DNA from: Terriglobales bacterium
GTDB lineage: Bacteria > Acidobacteriota > Terriglobia > Terriglobales > Acidobacteriaceae
NCBI GenBank assembly: GCA_030043575.1
Contig: JASHXK010000266.1
Location: 1-21,684 of the forward strand
DNA: 21,684 nucleotides
Direction: 5' to 3'
Part shown: positions 8,001-15,549 of the stretch, piece after piece
Numbering within the stretch: position 1 is the stretch's first letter
Layout of the letters: the number at the start of each line of letters is the position of its first letter
Program-made: the position numbers and the translations under genes
Notes under the pieces: model-generated
What the model was told of the DNA's origin: nothing
Database searches by the model: none
The model's input: the letters and a program-made list of their open reading frames with translations, nothing else

Positions 8001-8399
8001 ATGGCGCAGATGAAGACCAAGAGTTTCTCAAGCGGCGATATTGCTTCGACGATCACGCAGATGGAGGAGCAGTGGGCCGCGGCCGCGAAGGCGAACGATC
8101 CCGCCAGGATCGCGGTGTTGCTGGCTGACATCTTTGTTGGCATGGACGCCGATGGCAGCATGCAAAGCAAGTCCAGCATCCTTGCCCGAACCAAGAGCGA
8201 CAAATGGGAGATCAACGAGGTCAGCGATGTGAAGGTGATGGTGCACGGGAACATGGCGATCGCCACCGGGGCATGGCAGGGCAAAGGTACTCTGGCTGAC
8301 GGAAAGATGGTCGATGAGCACGAGCGCTGGCTCGATACCTGGCTGAGAAATGGCAAGTGGCAATGCATCGCCAGCGCCAGCACGGCGGTGAAGACGTAA
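8001..8399 (+). CDS. Small NTF2-like / DUF4440-SnoaL-type protein
   Basis: The 132-residue protein has no signal peptide. It reads as a cone-shaped NTF2-like fold: an N-terminal helical part (ITQMEEQWAAAAKANDPARIAVLLADIFVGMDADGSM), a middle strand region with 'DVKVMVHGNMAIATGAWQGKGT', and a closing 'ERWLDTWLRNGKWQCIASAST', the W-x-x-x-x-G-x-W-x-x-x-x pattern typical of DUF4440 proteins. Family members include enzymes and ligand-binding proteins, so the specific role is unknown. The ATG at 8001 is preceded by GGAGGG (7987-7992) at eight-base spacing. The terminator at 7830-7872 separates it from the haloperoxidase gene, so it is probably transcribed on its own. Confidence 0.8.
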   Translation: MAQMKTKSFSSGDIASTITQMEEQWAAAAKANDPARIAVLLADIFVGMDADGSMQSKSSILARTKSDKWEINEVSDVKVMVHGNMAIATGAWQGKGTLADGKMVDEHERWLDTWLRNGKWQCIASASTAVKT

Positions 8400-8403
8400 C
8401 TCG

Positions 8404-8419
8404 CGAAGCGCCAGCTTCG
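8404..8419 (+). terminator. Short hairpin after the NTF2-like gene, weak terminator
   Basis: CGAAGC-GCCA-GCTTCG forms a perfect six-base-pair stem with a four-base loop five bases after the stop codon. It is followed by ATTGGTT, not a real T-tract, so termination is possible but uncertain. Confidence 0.3.
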
Positions 8420-8572
8420 ATTGGTTAACCATAACTCGCTTACTTCCGGCGGACGCCCTGCTTTACAATAAAGTCTGCTTTGGCGTTCGATGCTTATCGC
8501 AGTCCGTGCGCTGCGGTTGCGTCCGGGCTGTTACGTGCCAGCCAGCCCGAGGTGCAGGGATTTTCTCAGGCA

Positions 8573-8605
8573 ACGGCATCTAAGATGGCATCTTCGATGG
8601 CATCT
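8573..8605 (+). repeat. Three short direct repeats with 12-base period
   Basis: The word ATGGCATCT appears at 8585-8593 and 8597-8605, and as ACGGCATCT at 8573-8581, with three-base spacers. It lies in the leader region of the penicillin-binding protein gene. Purpose unknown. Confidence 0.6.
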
Positions 8606-8712
8606 CAAGATAACCAGAAGCTCGGCTTTGCCGTCTGATCCTGAAGACCTGATTCCCCGGGCCCCAGCGAGCGCTATTTTTGCGCTGGCGGGTGACCGAG
8701 CCGGTTGTGCTG

Positions 8713-8746
8713 CCCATTTCTCGAAAAGCGCGAGACTTGGGGCACC
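8713..8746. repeat. Palindromic intergenic repeat, family B, single copy
   Basis: CCCATTTCTCGAAAAGCGCG followed by AGACTTGGGGCACCC matches the element at 20113-20146 at nearly all positions (differences cluster at the symmetric stem positions). TCTCG and CGAGA form the stem core. Because the other copy lies in a non-coding gap, this one argues that the reading frame here is not translated. Confidence 0.7.
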
Positions 8747-8763
8747 CTCTGCGTATTCATAAC

Positions 8764-11484
8764 GTGGCAATCAAAGTCAAAGTACCTGATGGAAAGCCGG
8801 CGGCGCGGGCGCCTCAGCCCAGGCGCCGTTCGCCTGCCCGGCCGCTGCGGGTTCGGCACTTCTCGTTCAAAGATCCCCTGGTCAAGATCCTCTCCGCCGC
8901 GTTTTTGCTGATCTGCATCATCTTCGCGTGCGTTTTCTCGTACTACTACCTGAAGTACGAGCGCGTGGTCGACCGCCGTATGGCGGGAGGGATCTTCACG
9001 AACGCAGCCAAGATCTACGCCCGGCCGCGCACGGTTTTCGTTGGCGAGAAGCTGGACGCAAACGAAGTCGCAGCTGAACTGCGCCGCGCCGGCTACAGCG
9101 AGGGCGGCTCTTCGCCGATTGGCCGTTATTCCTTCGTAGGTGACGGGGTGCAGATCACACCCGGCCCGCAATCATTTCACGGCTCCGACAGCGCGGTGAT
9201 TCATTTGCGTGCGGGCAAGGTGGCGTCGATTACCGAAGCCGGCGGCGGGCAGCAACTGGAAGGCTATGAACTCGAGCCACAGCTGGTGACGGCGCTCTTC
9301 GAGGGCCAGGATCGCTCCAAACGCGAGCTGATCAAATTCCAGGACATCCCGCCGGTCATGGTGAATGCGACGCTGGCCATCGAAGACCGGCGCTTCTTTG
9401 AGCACAACGGCATCAATTTCTACCGGCTGTTCGAGGCGGCGCTGGTGGATGTGCGCGAAGGCCGCCACGGGCAGGGCGGCTCGACCATCACCATGCAGCT
9501 CTCGCGCGGGTTCTTCCTCACCCCGGAGAAGACGCTGAAACGCAAGCTGATGGAGATGATGATCGCCATCGAGCTGGAACAAAAGTTCTCCAAGCAGCGC
9601 ATCTTCGAGATGTACGCCAACCAGGTGTATCTCGGACAGCGCGGCTCATTCACCATCAACGGATTCGGCGAAGCGGCGCATGCCTACTTCAACAAGGACG
9701 TCAAGAACCTGACGCTGCCGGAAGCAGCTCTGCTGGCCGGCATGATTCAGCGGCCGAATTATCTCTCGCCCTATCAGCATCCCAAGCGCGCGCTGGAGCG
9801 GCGCAACCTGGTGCTGGATTCGATGGTCGACACCGGCGCGATCACGCGCGACGAAGCCGAGCGCGCGAAGGCCATGCCGCTGCAGCTGGCGACGCCGAAT
9901 GTGGAGGCCAGTGACGCTCCCTACTTTGTTGACCTGGTCAAGGACCAGCTCGCGCCGCAATTCAACGAAGAGGAGCTGAACAATCACGCGCTGCGCATCT
10001 ACACCACCATCGACCCTGAGTTGCAGCGCGCGGCGGCTGAGGCGGTGGCCATTGGCATGGCGCTGGTCGACGAGCAGGTGACGAAGCGGCGCACGCACGT
10101 GACCAGAATCGGTACCGGAAAGGATGCGGTGAAGGAAGTGAAGGTCGACAACGGCCCGATGCCGCAGGTGGCGCTGGTGGCGCTCGATCCGCATACCGGC
10201 GAAGTGCTGGCGCTGGTCGGCGGTAGAAACTACGGCATGAGCCAGCTCAATCACGCGCTCGCCAAGCGCCCCACGGGATCGATCTTCAAGCCGTTTGTTT
10301 ACGCGACCGCGATCAATACCGCGGTGACCGGGCAGTCGCTGACGGCGGCTTCCGCCGATCCCAATACCGGCGTGGTGACCGAGGACAGCGGCGTGTTTAC
10401 GCCGGCGAGTTTGATTGACGATTCGCAAGTGAGTATTGCCATCAACAACGGCGACGATGTCTACGAACCGAGGAACTATCACGAGACTTTTCACGGTGAA
10501 GTGACGGCGCGCTATGCCTTGGCCGAATCGCTGAACAATGCAACGGTGCGGCTGGGCGAGGAAGTGGGCTTCGACAAAGTGGCGGCCCTGGCCAGAGCCG
10601 CCGGCATTACCAGCGCGCGCGGAACGCCATCGGTCGCACTCGGTTCTTACGGCGCTACGCCAGTGGAGATGGCGGGCGCTTACACGGTCTTTGCCAACGG
10701 CGGAACGCGGATGTCGCCGCTGATGGTAAGGTCGGTGCGTGATGTCAAAGGCAACATCCTGAATAACTATCAGAGCGAGTCGAAAGACGTGCTGGATCCG
10801 CGCGTGGCCTACGTGATGACCACGATGATGGAAGCGGTGGTCAACAACGGCACGGGATATCCCGTGCGTGCGCGTGGATTCACCGCGCCGGCCGCAGGCA
10901 AGACCGGCACCTCGCATGATGCGTGGTTTGCCGGCTACACAACCAACCTGCTGTGCATCGTGTGGGTGGGGAACGACGATTACACCGACATCAAGCTGGC
11001 GGGCGGCGCAGCGGCTGCACCCATCTGGGCGGAGTTCATGAAGCGCGCGGTCCAGCTACCGCAATACGCCAACACCAAGGATTTCCCCGCGCCCTCAGGC
11101 GTGGTCAACGTTACACTCGACAAAGCCACCAACCTCATTGCGACCCCGTCCTGCCCGCAAGACTACACGGTCGCCTTCATCGCCGGAACCGAGCCGAAGG
11201 AAACCTGCGATCAGGGCACCGGCGATCATCGCGGTTTCTTCACCAAGATCTTTGGATTGGGATCGCCGCCCGCGGCGCCGCCGGCCAACACCAATGGACC
11301 TGTGTCGACGGCAGGCACTCCGCCTGGTCAGATTACTACTGTCGAACAAGGCGACGGCCAGCAGCCGAAGAAAAAGAAGCGCGGATTCTTCAGTCGGCTC
11401 TTTGGTCGAGGCGACAGCAGTGACGAAGAGCAAAATAACGGGACGGGTGCGCCACAAAATGGGAACAATCCTAACCAAAAATAG
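8764..11484 (+). CDS. mrcB: Class A penicillin-binding protein, PBP1b-like (glycosyltransferase + transpeptidase)
   Basis: From the GTG at 8764 the product is 906 residues. Order: basic cytoplasmic tail, one membrane segment (ILSAAFLLICIIFACVFSYYYL), a UB2H-like region (IYARPRTVFVGEKLDANEVAAELRRAGY), a GT51 glycosyltransferase domain with EDRRFFEHNGIN, GQGGSTITMQLSR, KRKLMEMMIAIELE and QVYLGQRGS, then a transpeptidase domain with the SIFK tetrad (Ser codon at 10279), SLN and KTGTS (Lys codon at 10900). All active-site motifs are intact. It polymerises and cross-links peptidoglycan from the outer face of the inner membrane. The C-terminus is a charged tail (KKKKRGFFSRLFGRG, then acidic/Asn-rich). 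A TTG at 8680 would lengthen it by 28 residues but overlaps an intergenic repeat; the GTG lacks a strong Shine-Dalgarno, so the start is uncertain. Confidence 0.93.
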   Translation: MAIKVKVPDGKPAARAPQPRRRSPARPLRVRHFSFKDPLVKILSAAFLLICIIFACVFSYYYLKYERVVDRRMAGGIFTNAAKIYARPRTVFVGEKLDANEVAAELRRAGYSEGGSSPIGRYSFVGDGVQITPGPQSFHGSDSAVIHLRAGKVASITEAGGGQQLEGYELEPQLVTALFEGQDRSKRELIKFQDIPPVMVNATLAIEDRRFFEHNGINFYRLFEAALVDVREGRHGQGGSTITMQLSRGFFLTPEKTLKRKLMEMMIAIELEQKFSKQRIFEMYANQVYLGQRGSFTINGFGEAAHAYFNKDVKNLTLPEAALLAGMIQRPNYLSPYQHPKRALERRNLVLDSMVDTGAITRDEAERAKAMPLQLATPNVEASDAPYFVDLVKDQLAPQFNEEELNNHALRIYTTIDPELQRAAAEAVAIGMALVDEQVTKRRTHVTRIGTGKDAVKEVKVDNGPMPQVALVALDPHTGEVLALVGGRNYGMSQLNHALAKRPTGSIFKPFVYATAINTAVTGQSLTAASADPNTGVVTEDSGVFTPASLIDDSQVSIAINNGDDVYEPRNYHETFHGEVTARYALAESLNNATVRLGEEVGFDKVAALARAAGITSARGTPSVALGSYGATPVEMAGAYTVFANGGTRMSPLMVRSVRDVKGNILNNYQSESKDVLDPRVAYVMTTMMEAVVNNGTGYPVRARGFTAPAAGKTGTSHDAWFAGYTTNLLCIVWVGNDDYTDIKLAGGAAAAPIWAEFMKRAVQLPQYANTKDFPAPSGVVNVTLDKATNLIATPSCPQDYTVAFIAGTEPKETCDQGTGDHRGFFTKIFGLGSPPAAPPANTNGPVSTAGTPPGQITTVEQGDGQQPKKKKRGFFSRLFGRGDSSDEEQNNGTGAPQNGNNPNQK

Positions 11485-11545
11485 GTCTATTATTGGGCAG
11501 AACGATGTGGGTGAAGCGCGCCGCCTTCGTGCCTTCCAGGGTTAA

Positions 11546-11674
11546 TGTCTAAAGCAAGGGACGTGAACCTCGGGCTCGGGTCGCATTCAGGCTAACGTCC
11601 GTTTACGTCCAAAGAAAACGTTAGCCTGGTGTACGGTTTTATTCCGGCGAACGTCCAAAGCAAGGACGCTGACC
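11546..11674. repeat. Repeat-rich spacer with direct GTCYAAAG repeats and an 11-bp inverted repeat
   Basis: A 24-base motif at 11546-11569 (TGTCTAAAGCAAGGGACGTGAACC, given in key words TCTAAAGCAAGG and GACGTGAAC) recurs with changes at 11651-11674 (TCCAAAGCAAGGACG), and a shorter related copy (CGTCCAAAG) sits at 11606. Between them CAGGCTAACGT (11588-11598) and ACGTTAGCCTG (11618-11628) form a perfect inverted repeat with a 19-base loop, followed by GGTTTTATT. The hairpin could terminate the penicillin-binding protein transcript. Confidence 0.6.
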
Positions 11675-11718
11675 CAAGGCAGGGAAGGTTCTTCATCCGC
11701 ACAACTAAGGAGCCGGCA

Positions 11719-12552
11719 ATGGCTGATCTCCGATCTGCTCGGTTCATCTTCCTCAACTGCGGGCTGGTTTTTCTGCTCGCTGGGTTTGTGACTTTAACCT
11801 GCGTCGCACAACAAGCCAGTCAACCGGCAGTGGAAACAACCTCGCCGCCGGCGCAAATGACGCCGCCGCCGGTTCCCGATGGCAGCGCCTCGGCGGCGAC
11901 GCTGGAAGAGCAGGGCGATGAATTGCGCGCGCAGAAGCGCTACCTCGATTCCATCGATTACTACAATGTTGCGCTGAAGAAGCAGCCCTCGACCATGTTA
12001 TGGAACAAGGAAGGGATGGCTTATCTGTTGCTGCAACGTCCTGATCCGGCCGCCAAATGCTTTGACCGCGCCATCAAGCTGGATAAGAACGATCCCGCGG
12101 CCTACAACAATCGCGGCTACGTCGAGCAGATGAGGCGGAAGTACGACAAGGCCATCGTTTATTACAAGAAGGCCATCGTGCTGCGCTCCGACGACGCGGT
12201 CTTCTACTACAACATGGGGTCATCGTACTTCGGCAAGCATGATTTCCCAGACGCGGCCAAGGAATATCACCAGGCCTTTGCGCTCGATCCCAACATCTTC
12301 ATCCGCGCCACCAAGACCGGCGTCATGGCGCAGGCAACTTCGCCGGATGACCGCGCGGCGTTTTCTTTCCTGGTCGCCAAGATGTACGCGCAGGCGGGAG
12401 ATTTCGATCACTCGCTCGAGTATCTGCGCAAGGCGATGGAAGACGGGTATAAGCACATCAACGACGTCTATACCGAGAAGGAGTTCGCCACCCTGCGCAC
12501 CGACAAGCGCTTCGAAGCGCTGATGGCGCAGCGCCCACAGGCGATTCCGTAA
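11719..12552 (+). CDS. Exported tetratricopeptide-repeat protein
   Basis: The 277-residue protein has a hydrophobic signal segment (FIFLNCGLVFLLAGFVTLTCVAQ; the Cys is not in a good lipobox), a Pro/Ala/Thr-rich linker, and about four TPR units: LEEQGDELRAQKRYLDSIDYYNVALKKQP, LWNKEGMAYLLLQRPDPAAKCFDRAIKLDKNDP, AYNNRGYVEQMRRKYDKAIVYYKKAIVLRSDDA and FYYNMGSSYFGKHDFPDAAKEYHQAFALDPN, plus a degenerate unit near the C-terminus (AQAGDFDHSLEYLRKAMEDGY). TPRs mediate protein binding; the partner is unknown. The start at 11719 is set by AAGGAG (11707-11712) at six-base spacing. A possible upstream GTG at 11629 lies in repeat DNA and is rejected. Confidence 0.87.
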   Translation: MADLRSARFIFLNCGLVFLLAGFVTLTCVAQQASQPAVETTSPPAQMTPPPVPDGSASAATLEEQGDELRAQKRYLDSIDYYNVALKKQPSTMLWNKEGMAYLLLQRPDPAAKCFDRAIKLDKNDPAAYNNRGYVEQMRRKYDKAIVYYKKAIVLRSDDAVFYYNMGSSYFGKHDFPDAAKEYHQAFALDPNIFIRATKTGVMAQATSPDDRAAFSFLVAKMYAQAGDFDHSLEYLRKAMEDGYKHINDVYTEKEFATLRTDKRFEALMAQRPQAIP

Positions 12553-12582
12553 GACCAAGAGTTTTTGTCAGGCGGCATAGGA

Positions 12583-12617
12583 TTGTCGTCTTTGCAATAA
12601 ATGTCATTTGATACAAT
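12583..12617 (+). promoter_or_regulatory. Probable promoter of the toxin-antitoxin pair, giving a near-leaderless mRNA
   Basis: TACAAT (12612-12617) matches the -10 consensus at five of six positions. Candidate -35 words are TTTGCA (12591-12596, 15-base spacer) and TTGTCG (12583, 23-base spacer); neither is ideal. The antitoxin ATG at 12624 starts six bases after the -10 box, where transcription should begin, and no Shine-Dalgarno is present. Confidence 0.45.
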
Positions 12618-12623
12618 TCTGCC

Positions 12624-12872
12624 ATGAATGATGTTTATGCCAGAATCGGAGAAAATGGCAGAATCGTGATTCCTGCCGCGATGCGCGAGGCGCTCGGCAT
12701 CATGCCCGGGGAAGAACTGGTTTTGCGCATCCAGGACGATGAGCTTCGGATCACCACCATGCGGCATCGGATCGAGCGCGCCCGGCAGCTGGTCCGGCGG
12801 CACGTGAAGCCCGGCCGATCGCTGGTGGATGAGCTGATCGCCGAGCGGCGCAAGGCGGCGCATCGTGAGTAA
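12624..12872 (+). CDS. vapB: AbrB/MazE-like (SpoVT-AbrB fold) antitoxin
   Basis: The 82-residue protein begins with a swapped-hairpin AbrB domain: YARIGENGRIVIPAAMREALGIMPGEELVLRIQDDELRITT, where GRIVIPAAMREALGI...GEELVLR is the family signature for DNA binding. The remaining 35 residues (basic, helical, ending ELIAERRKAAHRE) would bind and block the toxin. In this class the antitoxin, alone or with the toxin, represses its own promoter. The gene overlaps the toxin gene by eight bases, the classic arrangement. The ATG at 12624 is the only good start and appears to be leaderless. Confidence 0.9.
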   Translation: MNDVYARIGENGRIVIPAAMREALGIMPGEELVLRIQDDELRITTMRHRIERARQLVRRHVKPGRSLVDELIAERRKAAHRE

Positions 12873-13251
12873 GGCCGTGCTGGACGCGTCAGTCCTGCTG
12901 GCGATTCTGAACAGCGAGCCCGGCGCCGGGAAACTGCCGCTGCGGTCTCTGGGCGAAGCGGTTGCCAGCACCGTGAATCTGGCTGAGGTGCAGAGCAAAC
13001 TGGTATCGACCGGCATCGCGCCGGAGGATGCCTGGCAAGCGGCGACCAGTCCGGTTCAGGAGATTGCCGAATTCACCGCCCAGCAGGCCAAGATTGCGGG
13101 AAGCCTGGTGGTGCTGACGCGCGCTCTGGGTCTCTCGCTGGGCGATCGCGCATGTCTGGCGCTGGCCATCGCGCGGAAGGCGCCAGTCTACACCGCCGAC
13201 CGAAGCTGGAAGACCCTGCGGTTGGGAATCCCCATTCACGTCATCCGCTGA
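12865..13251 (+). CDS. vapC: PIN-domain ribonuclease toxin, VapC type
   Basis: The 128-residue protein is a complete PIN domain. The expected acidic metal ligands are present: Asp7 (AVLDASVLLAIL), Glu41 (VNLAEVQSK), Asp94 (SLGDRACLALA) and Asp112 (YTADRSW). VapC toxins are Mg-dependent RNases that cut tRNA or rRNA; the target here cannot be predicted. The GTG start lies within the last codons of the antitoxin gene (overlap 12865-12872), implying coupled translation. All catalytic positions are kept, so there is no sign of decay. The stop codon is followed within a few bases by the terminator serving the convergent peptidase gene. Confidence 0.92.
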   Translation: MSKAVLDASVLLAILNSEPGAGKLPLRSLGEAVASTVNLAEVQSKLVSTGIAPEDAWQAATSPVQEIAEFTAQQAKIAGSLVVLTRALGLSLGDRACLALAIARKAPVYTADRSWKTLRLGIPIHVIR

Positions 13252-13253
13252 TG

Positions 13254-13278
13254 AAAAAGGCCCTGCTGGTGCAGGGCC
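13254..13278 (-). terminator. Rho-independent terminator of the S53 peptidase gene
   Basis: GGCCCTGC (13259-13266) and GCAGGGCC (13271-13278) form a perfect eight-base-pair stem with a TGGT loop. Read on the minus strand it is followed by TTTTT (13254-13258) and lies about 30 bases after the peptidase stop. The hairpin may also slow transcription from the vapC side. Confidence 0.85.
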
Positions 13279-13308
13279 TCGAAAGACTTCTCGCTTTCAA
13301 CTACAACC

Positions 13309-14718
13309 CTACTTCCCTAGATATCCGCGCGGGGTTCCGACGCCGGTGCACTGGTCGTAGCCCGGGCCGGCATTGTGTCCGGTGCCGTTGGATCCGGTGG
13401 TCACATCGTAGAAGTTGGTGATGTAGGCCGTTTGCGCGAAGAGCTGATCGTAAATCAGGTTGTCCTCTTCCGTGGAGTAATTGCCGCCGCTGACGGCTTG
13501 GCTTAACCTGTTGGCGGCGCCGTTGACGATGCCCGCCAGGGACGGAGAAGCCAGACTGGTACCGCCTACGACCAGCCATCCGCCGTAGCCGTAGCTGTCG
13601 TAGACCCAGGCGCCGCTGTTGGGATCGGCGTCAAAGGCGATGTCGGGCGTTTGCCGCGCGGTCATGCCAAACTGGTTGTACTGGAAGTTGGCCCACGGTC
13701 CCAGACCGTCTTCGATACTTGGCGGGTTCTGCCAGGTTTCATAGGCGCTGACGCCGCCGCCCGAATCCGACCAGCAGCTCTCGCTGACATAGTTGGCGGA
13801 GCCATCACGATTAATGGTGGTGCCTCCGGCGGAAACGACCCAAGGCGAGGAACTAGGATACGCCGCGCCCCAGCCGTCGTCGCCTGCCGAAGCGAAGTAG
13901 ACGATCTTGTTCCAGTAAGCCCGGAAGAAGTCGTCTCCGCCCGAGCCCACTTCACCCGCGAACTCACCGCCGCCCCAACTGTTGGAAACATCGCCGCCAC
14001 CGCGGTTCGTTACCTCGATGCCGGCCACCTGCTCGGCAAAGAACAGGTCGTTGTAGGAGTTGCTGCAGGCTTCGATGAGGAGGATTTTGGCGCTCGGCGC
14101 CATGGCATGGGAATATTCAATGTCCAGGTCCTCTTCTAGTCCCCAACTCTGATTACCGGCCGGCGTTCCGCTGCAACTGGCCGTGAGGCCGCCCAGCGTG
14201 CCGTAGCTGGTATTGGCGTAGATCTTGCGGAACAGCACCGCAGGAAGACCGAAGTGGGCGATAAACGCGTTCAGGTCGTTGGCTGCGTTGGGATTGTCGT
14301 AGGCATCGACCAGCGCGATCGCGCCCCAGCCACCCGAGGGATGATTGGTCCCACCAGTCGCGGGATTGCATCCGGCATAGATCGGGCCGACCTGGTAGAC
14401 GCATCCCAGCGAGGCCGGGTTCTCGGCGAAGGTGTAATCCGGGTTGATGGAGGACAACGGTTTGCCCTCCGGGACGAAAATGACGGTGTTGGTATGGGCG
14501 CGAAGGCCGGCATCCTCAGGCCGCGCGATGCTGCTGGCAGGGATAATCACCTTGCCTTGGGGATGATAAATCTGCGGAACCGGGGCTGCCGGAGCTGCAG
14601 TTTCTACCTGCGGCGGCATATCCAGCGGCGGGGTTTTTTCCGGCGACATGTCTTGCGCCACCATACTCATTGCACAAAACAATACTCCTGCTAGGGCGAC
14701 ACACTTCTGTACTTTCAT
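13309..14718 (-). CDS. Exported S53 (sedolisin/kumamolisin) serine-carboxyl peptidase
   Basis: The 469-residue protein has a signal peptide (MKVQKCVALAGVLFCAMSMVAQ) and a Pro-rich spacer; the catalytic domain starts near residue 106. The S53 catalytic set is complete: Glu195 and Asp199 (LEEDLDIEY), Asp280 for the oxyanion hole (SAGDDG) and Ser388 (GGTSLASP). The calcium site near the C-terminus is present (Asp438 in FYDVTTG, Asp455 in AGPGYDQCTGVGTP). Such enzymes are acid endopeptidases acting outside the cell. Classic members carry an N-terminal prodomain of about 180 residues; here only about 85 residues separate signal and catalytic domain. The start at 14718 is supported by GAGAGGA just upstream; the frame stays open 84 codons further but without signal-like sequence. 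Confidence 0.92.
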   Translation of the reverse strand: MKVQKCVALAGVLFCAMSMVAQDMSPEKTPPLDMPPQVETAAPAAPVPQIYHPQGKVIIPASSIARPEDAGLRAHTNTVIFVPEGKPLSSINPDYTFAENPASLGCVYQVGPIYAGCNPATGGTNHPSGGWGAIALVDAYDNPNAANDLNAFIAHFGLPAVLFRKIYANTSYGTLGGLTASCSGTPAGNQSWGLEEDLDIEYSHAMAPSAKILLIEACSNSYNDLFFAEQVAGIEVTNRGGGDVSNSWGGGEFAGEVGSGGDDFFRAYWNKIVYFASAGDDGWGAAYPSSSPWVVSAGGTTINRDGSANYVSESCWSDSGGGVSAYETWQNPPSIEDGLGPWANFQYNQFGMTARQTPDIAFDADPNSGAWVYDSYGYGGWLVVGGTSLASPSLAGIVNGAANRLSQAVSGGNYSTEEDNLIYDQLFAQTAYITNFYDVTTGSNGTGHNAGPGYDQCTGVGTPRGYLGK

Positions 14719-15099
14719 ACGTTCCTCTCGGGTTAGCGGTCGATATTGGGAACCGGGGTACGAACCCGCGAAAGACTGCGCATCACTTACCTCGGCACAT
14801 TGTTGCAAGAGCGTTAGCAAAGGGAGCAATCGGCGGGGTGGCCATAGTGTGGGACAATTCCTCGACAAACGCAATGGGAAATTCACCCTAAACACCAAAG
14901 GGACTGCTGTCTTCCCACCGTCCGGCCTGTATACGGCGGTGACTGCGAAGCCAGGCGAAATCGGTAACATGTTGTAAGAGCTGGATTTATCTCAAAAACG
15001 GGAATCGTGCATACTCGACTCTAAGCGCGGAAAATTGATTTGGGAGACCTTTGGGGGATATTTGACCGGCTGATCGTCGATCCTTGGGCGAAGCCCAGC
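14719..15099. other. Intergenic region upstream of the S53 peptidase
   Basis: I see no gene in these 381 bases. A small stem (TGGGC-GAA-GCCCA, 15085-15097) follows the pseudopilin stop on the minus strand but has no T-tract. Weak minus-strand hexamers (TTGTCG, 16 bases, TATGGC) near 14850-14877 could be a promoter for the peptidase, with low support. Confidence 0.45.
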
Positions 15100-15549
15100 T
15101 CACCACGTGTTGTACGCGGTGCCCTCGCTGGAGGTCAGCTCGCTGCCGCTATGCACGTCGATGATGCCCGGCTCGGTCTGATCGGGCGACATGATGCTGT
15201 CATCGCTGACCGGGACCCAGCTCTCGCGCGAGTTGGTGAACGGATCCTTGGGTAGCTCTTTGAGATAGCCGGCCTGTACCAGATCATCCAGCGCGGTGGG
15301 CGCCTTCTGCTTGTCCAGCGTGTACTGGTCGATCAGCGAGCGCAGGGTGTAGAGATCGTCGCGCAGCACCGTCTCCTGGGCGTGCAGGATGGTCTTCTGG
15401 TAGTTCGGGATGGCGAGCGACAGCAGAATGACGATGATGGTGATGACCACCATCAGCTCAATCAGCGTGAAGCCGCGCTGCCCCGCGCGACGCCGCGCAA
15501 CCTTGGTACGGGCCCGGGACTCCAGACGTTTTGTGATTCGCGCTACCAC
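15100..15549 (-). CDS. gspG: Type II secretion/type IV pilus pseudopilin (GspG-like)
   Basis: The 149-residue protein has a prepilin leader cut at G26|F27 (QRG|FTLIELMVVITIIVILLSLAIPNY): the next residues include the conserved Glu at +5 and a 20-residue hydrophobic helix. The soluble part resembles major pseudopilin GspG (DDLYTLRSLIDQYTLDKQKAPTALDDLVQAGYLKELPKDPFTN), and it ends in ...GTAYNTW. Pseudopilins assemble into a short periplasmic fibre after processing by a prepilin peptidase, not encoded here. The GTG start at 15549 overlaps the stop of the preceding pseudopilin gene by seven bases and no Shine-Dalgarno is seen, suggesting translational coupling. The 26-residue basic leader is long for the family, but no other usual start codon lies between it and the cleavage site. 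Confidence 0.9.
   Translation of the reverse strand: MVARITKRLESRARTKVARRRAGQRGFTLIELMVVITIIVILLSLAIPNYQKTILHAQETVLRDDLYTLRSLIDQYTLDKQKAPTALDDLVQAGYLKELPKDPFTNSRESWVPVSDDSIMSPDQTEPGIIDVHSGSELTSSEGTAYNTW

Larger units (their letters stand above)
8400..8763. other. Intergenic region upstream of the penicillin-binding protein
   Basis: This region of 364 bases holds the hairpin at 8404-8419, a possible -10 box TACAAT (8464-8469) without a good -35, three 12-base-period copies of a nine-base word (8573-8605), and a copy of a palindromic repeat family (8713-8746). An open frame continues upstream from the penicillin-binding protein to a TTG at 8680, but it crosses the palindromic repeat and is judged non-coding. 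Confidence 0.5.

Noticed and set aside
8680..8763. TTG start giving the penicillin-binding protein 28 more residues
   Set aside because: No ribosome site, and the extension is encoded by a palindromic repeat found elsewhere in non-coding DNA.
9646..10917. Open frame of 423 codons antisense to the penicillin-binding protein
   Set aside because: The plus strand has intact catalytic motifs throughout; the antisense product is His/Arg-rich without family features.
14740..14790. tRNA-like T-arm word (GGGTTCGTACCC on the minus strand)
   Set aside because: No acceptor stem, anticodon arm or D-arm could be built around it.
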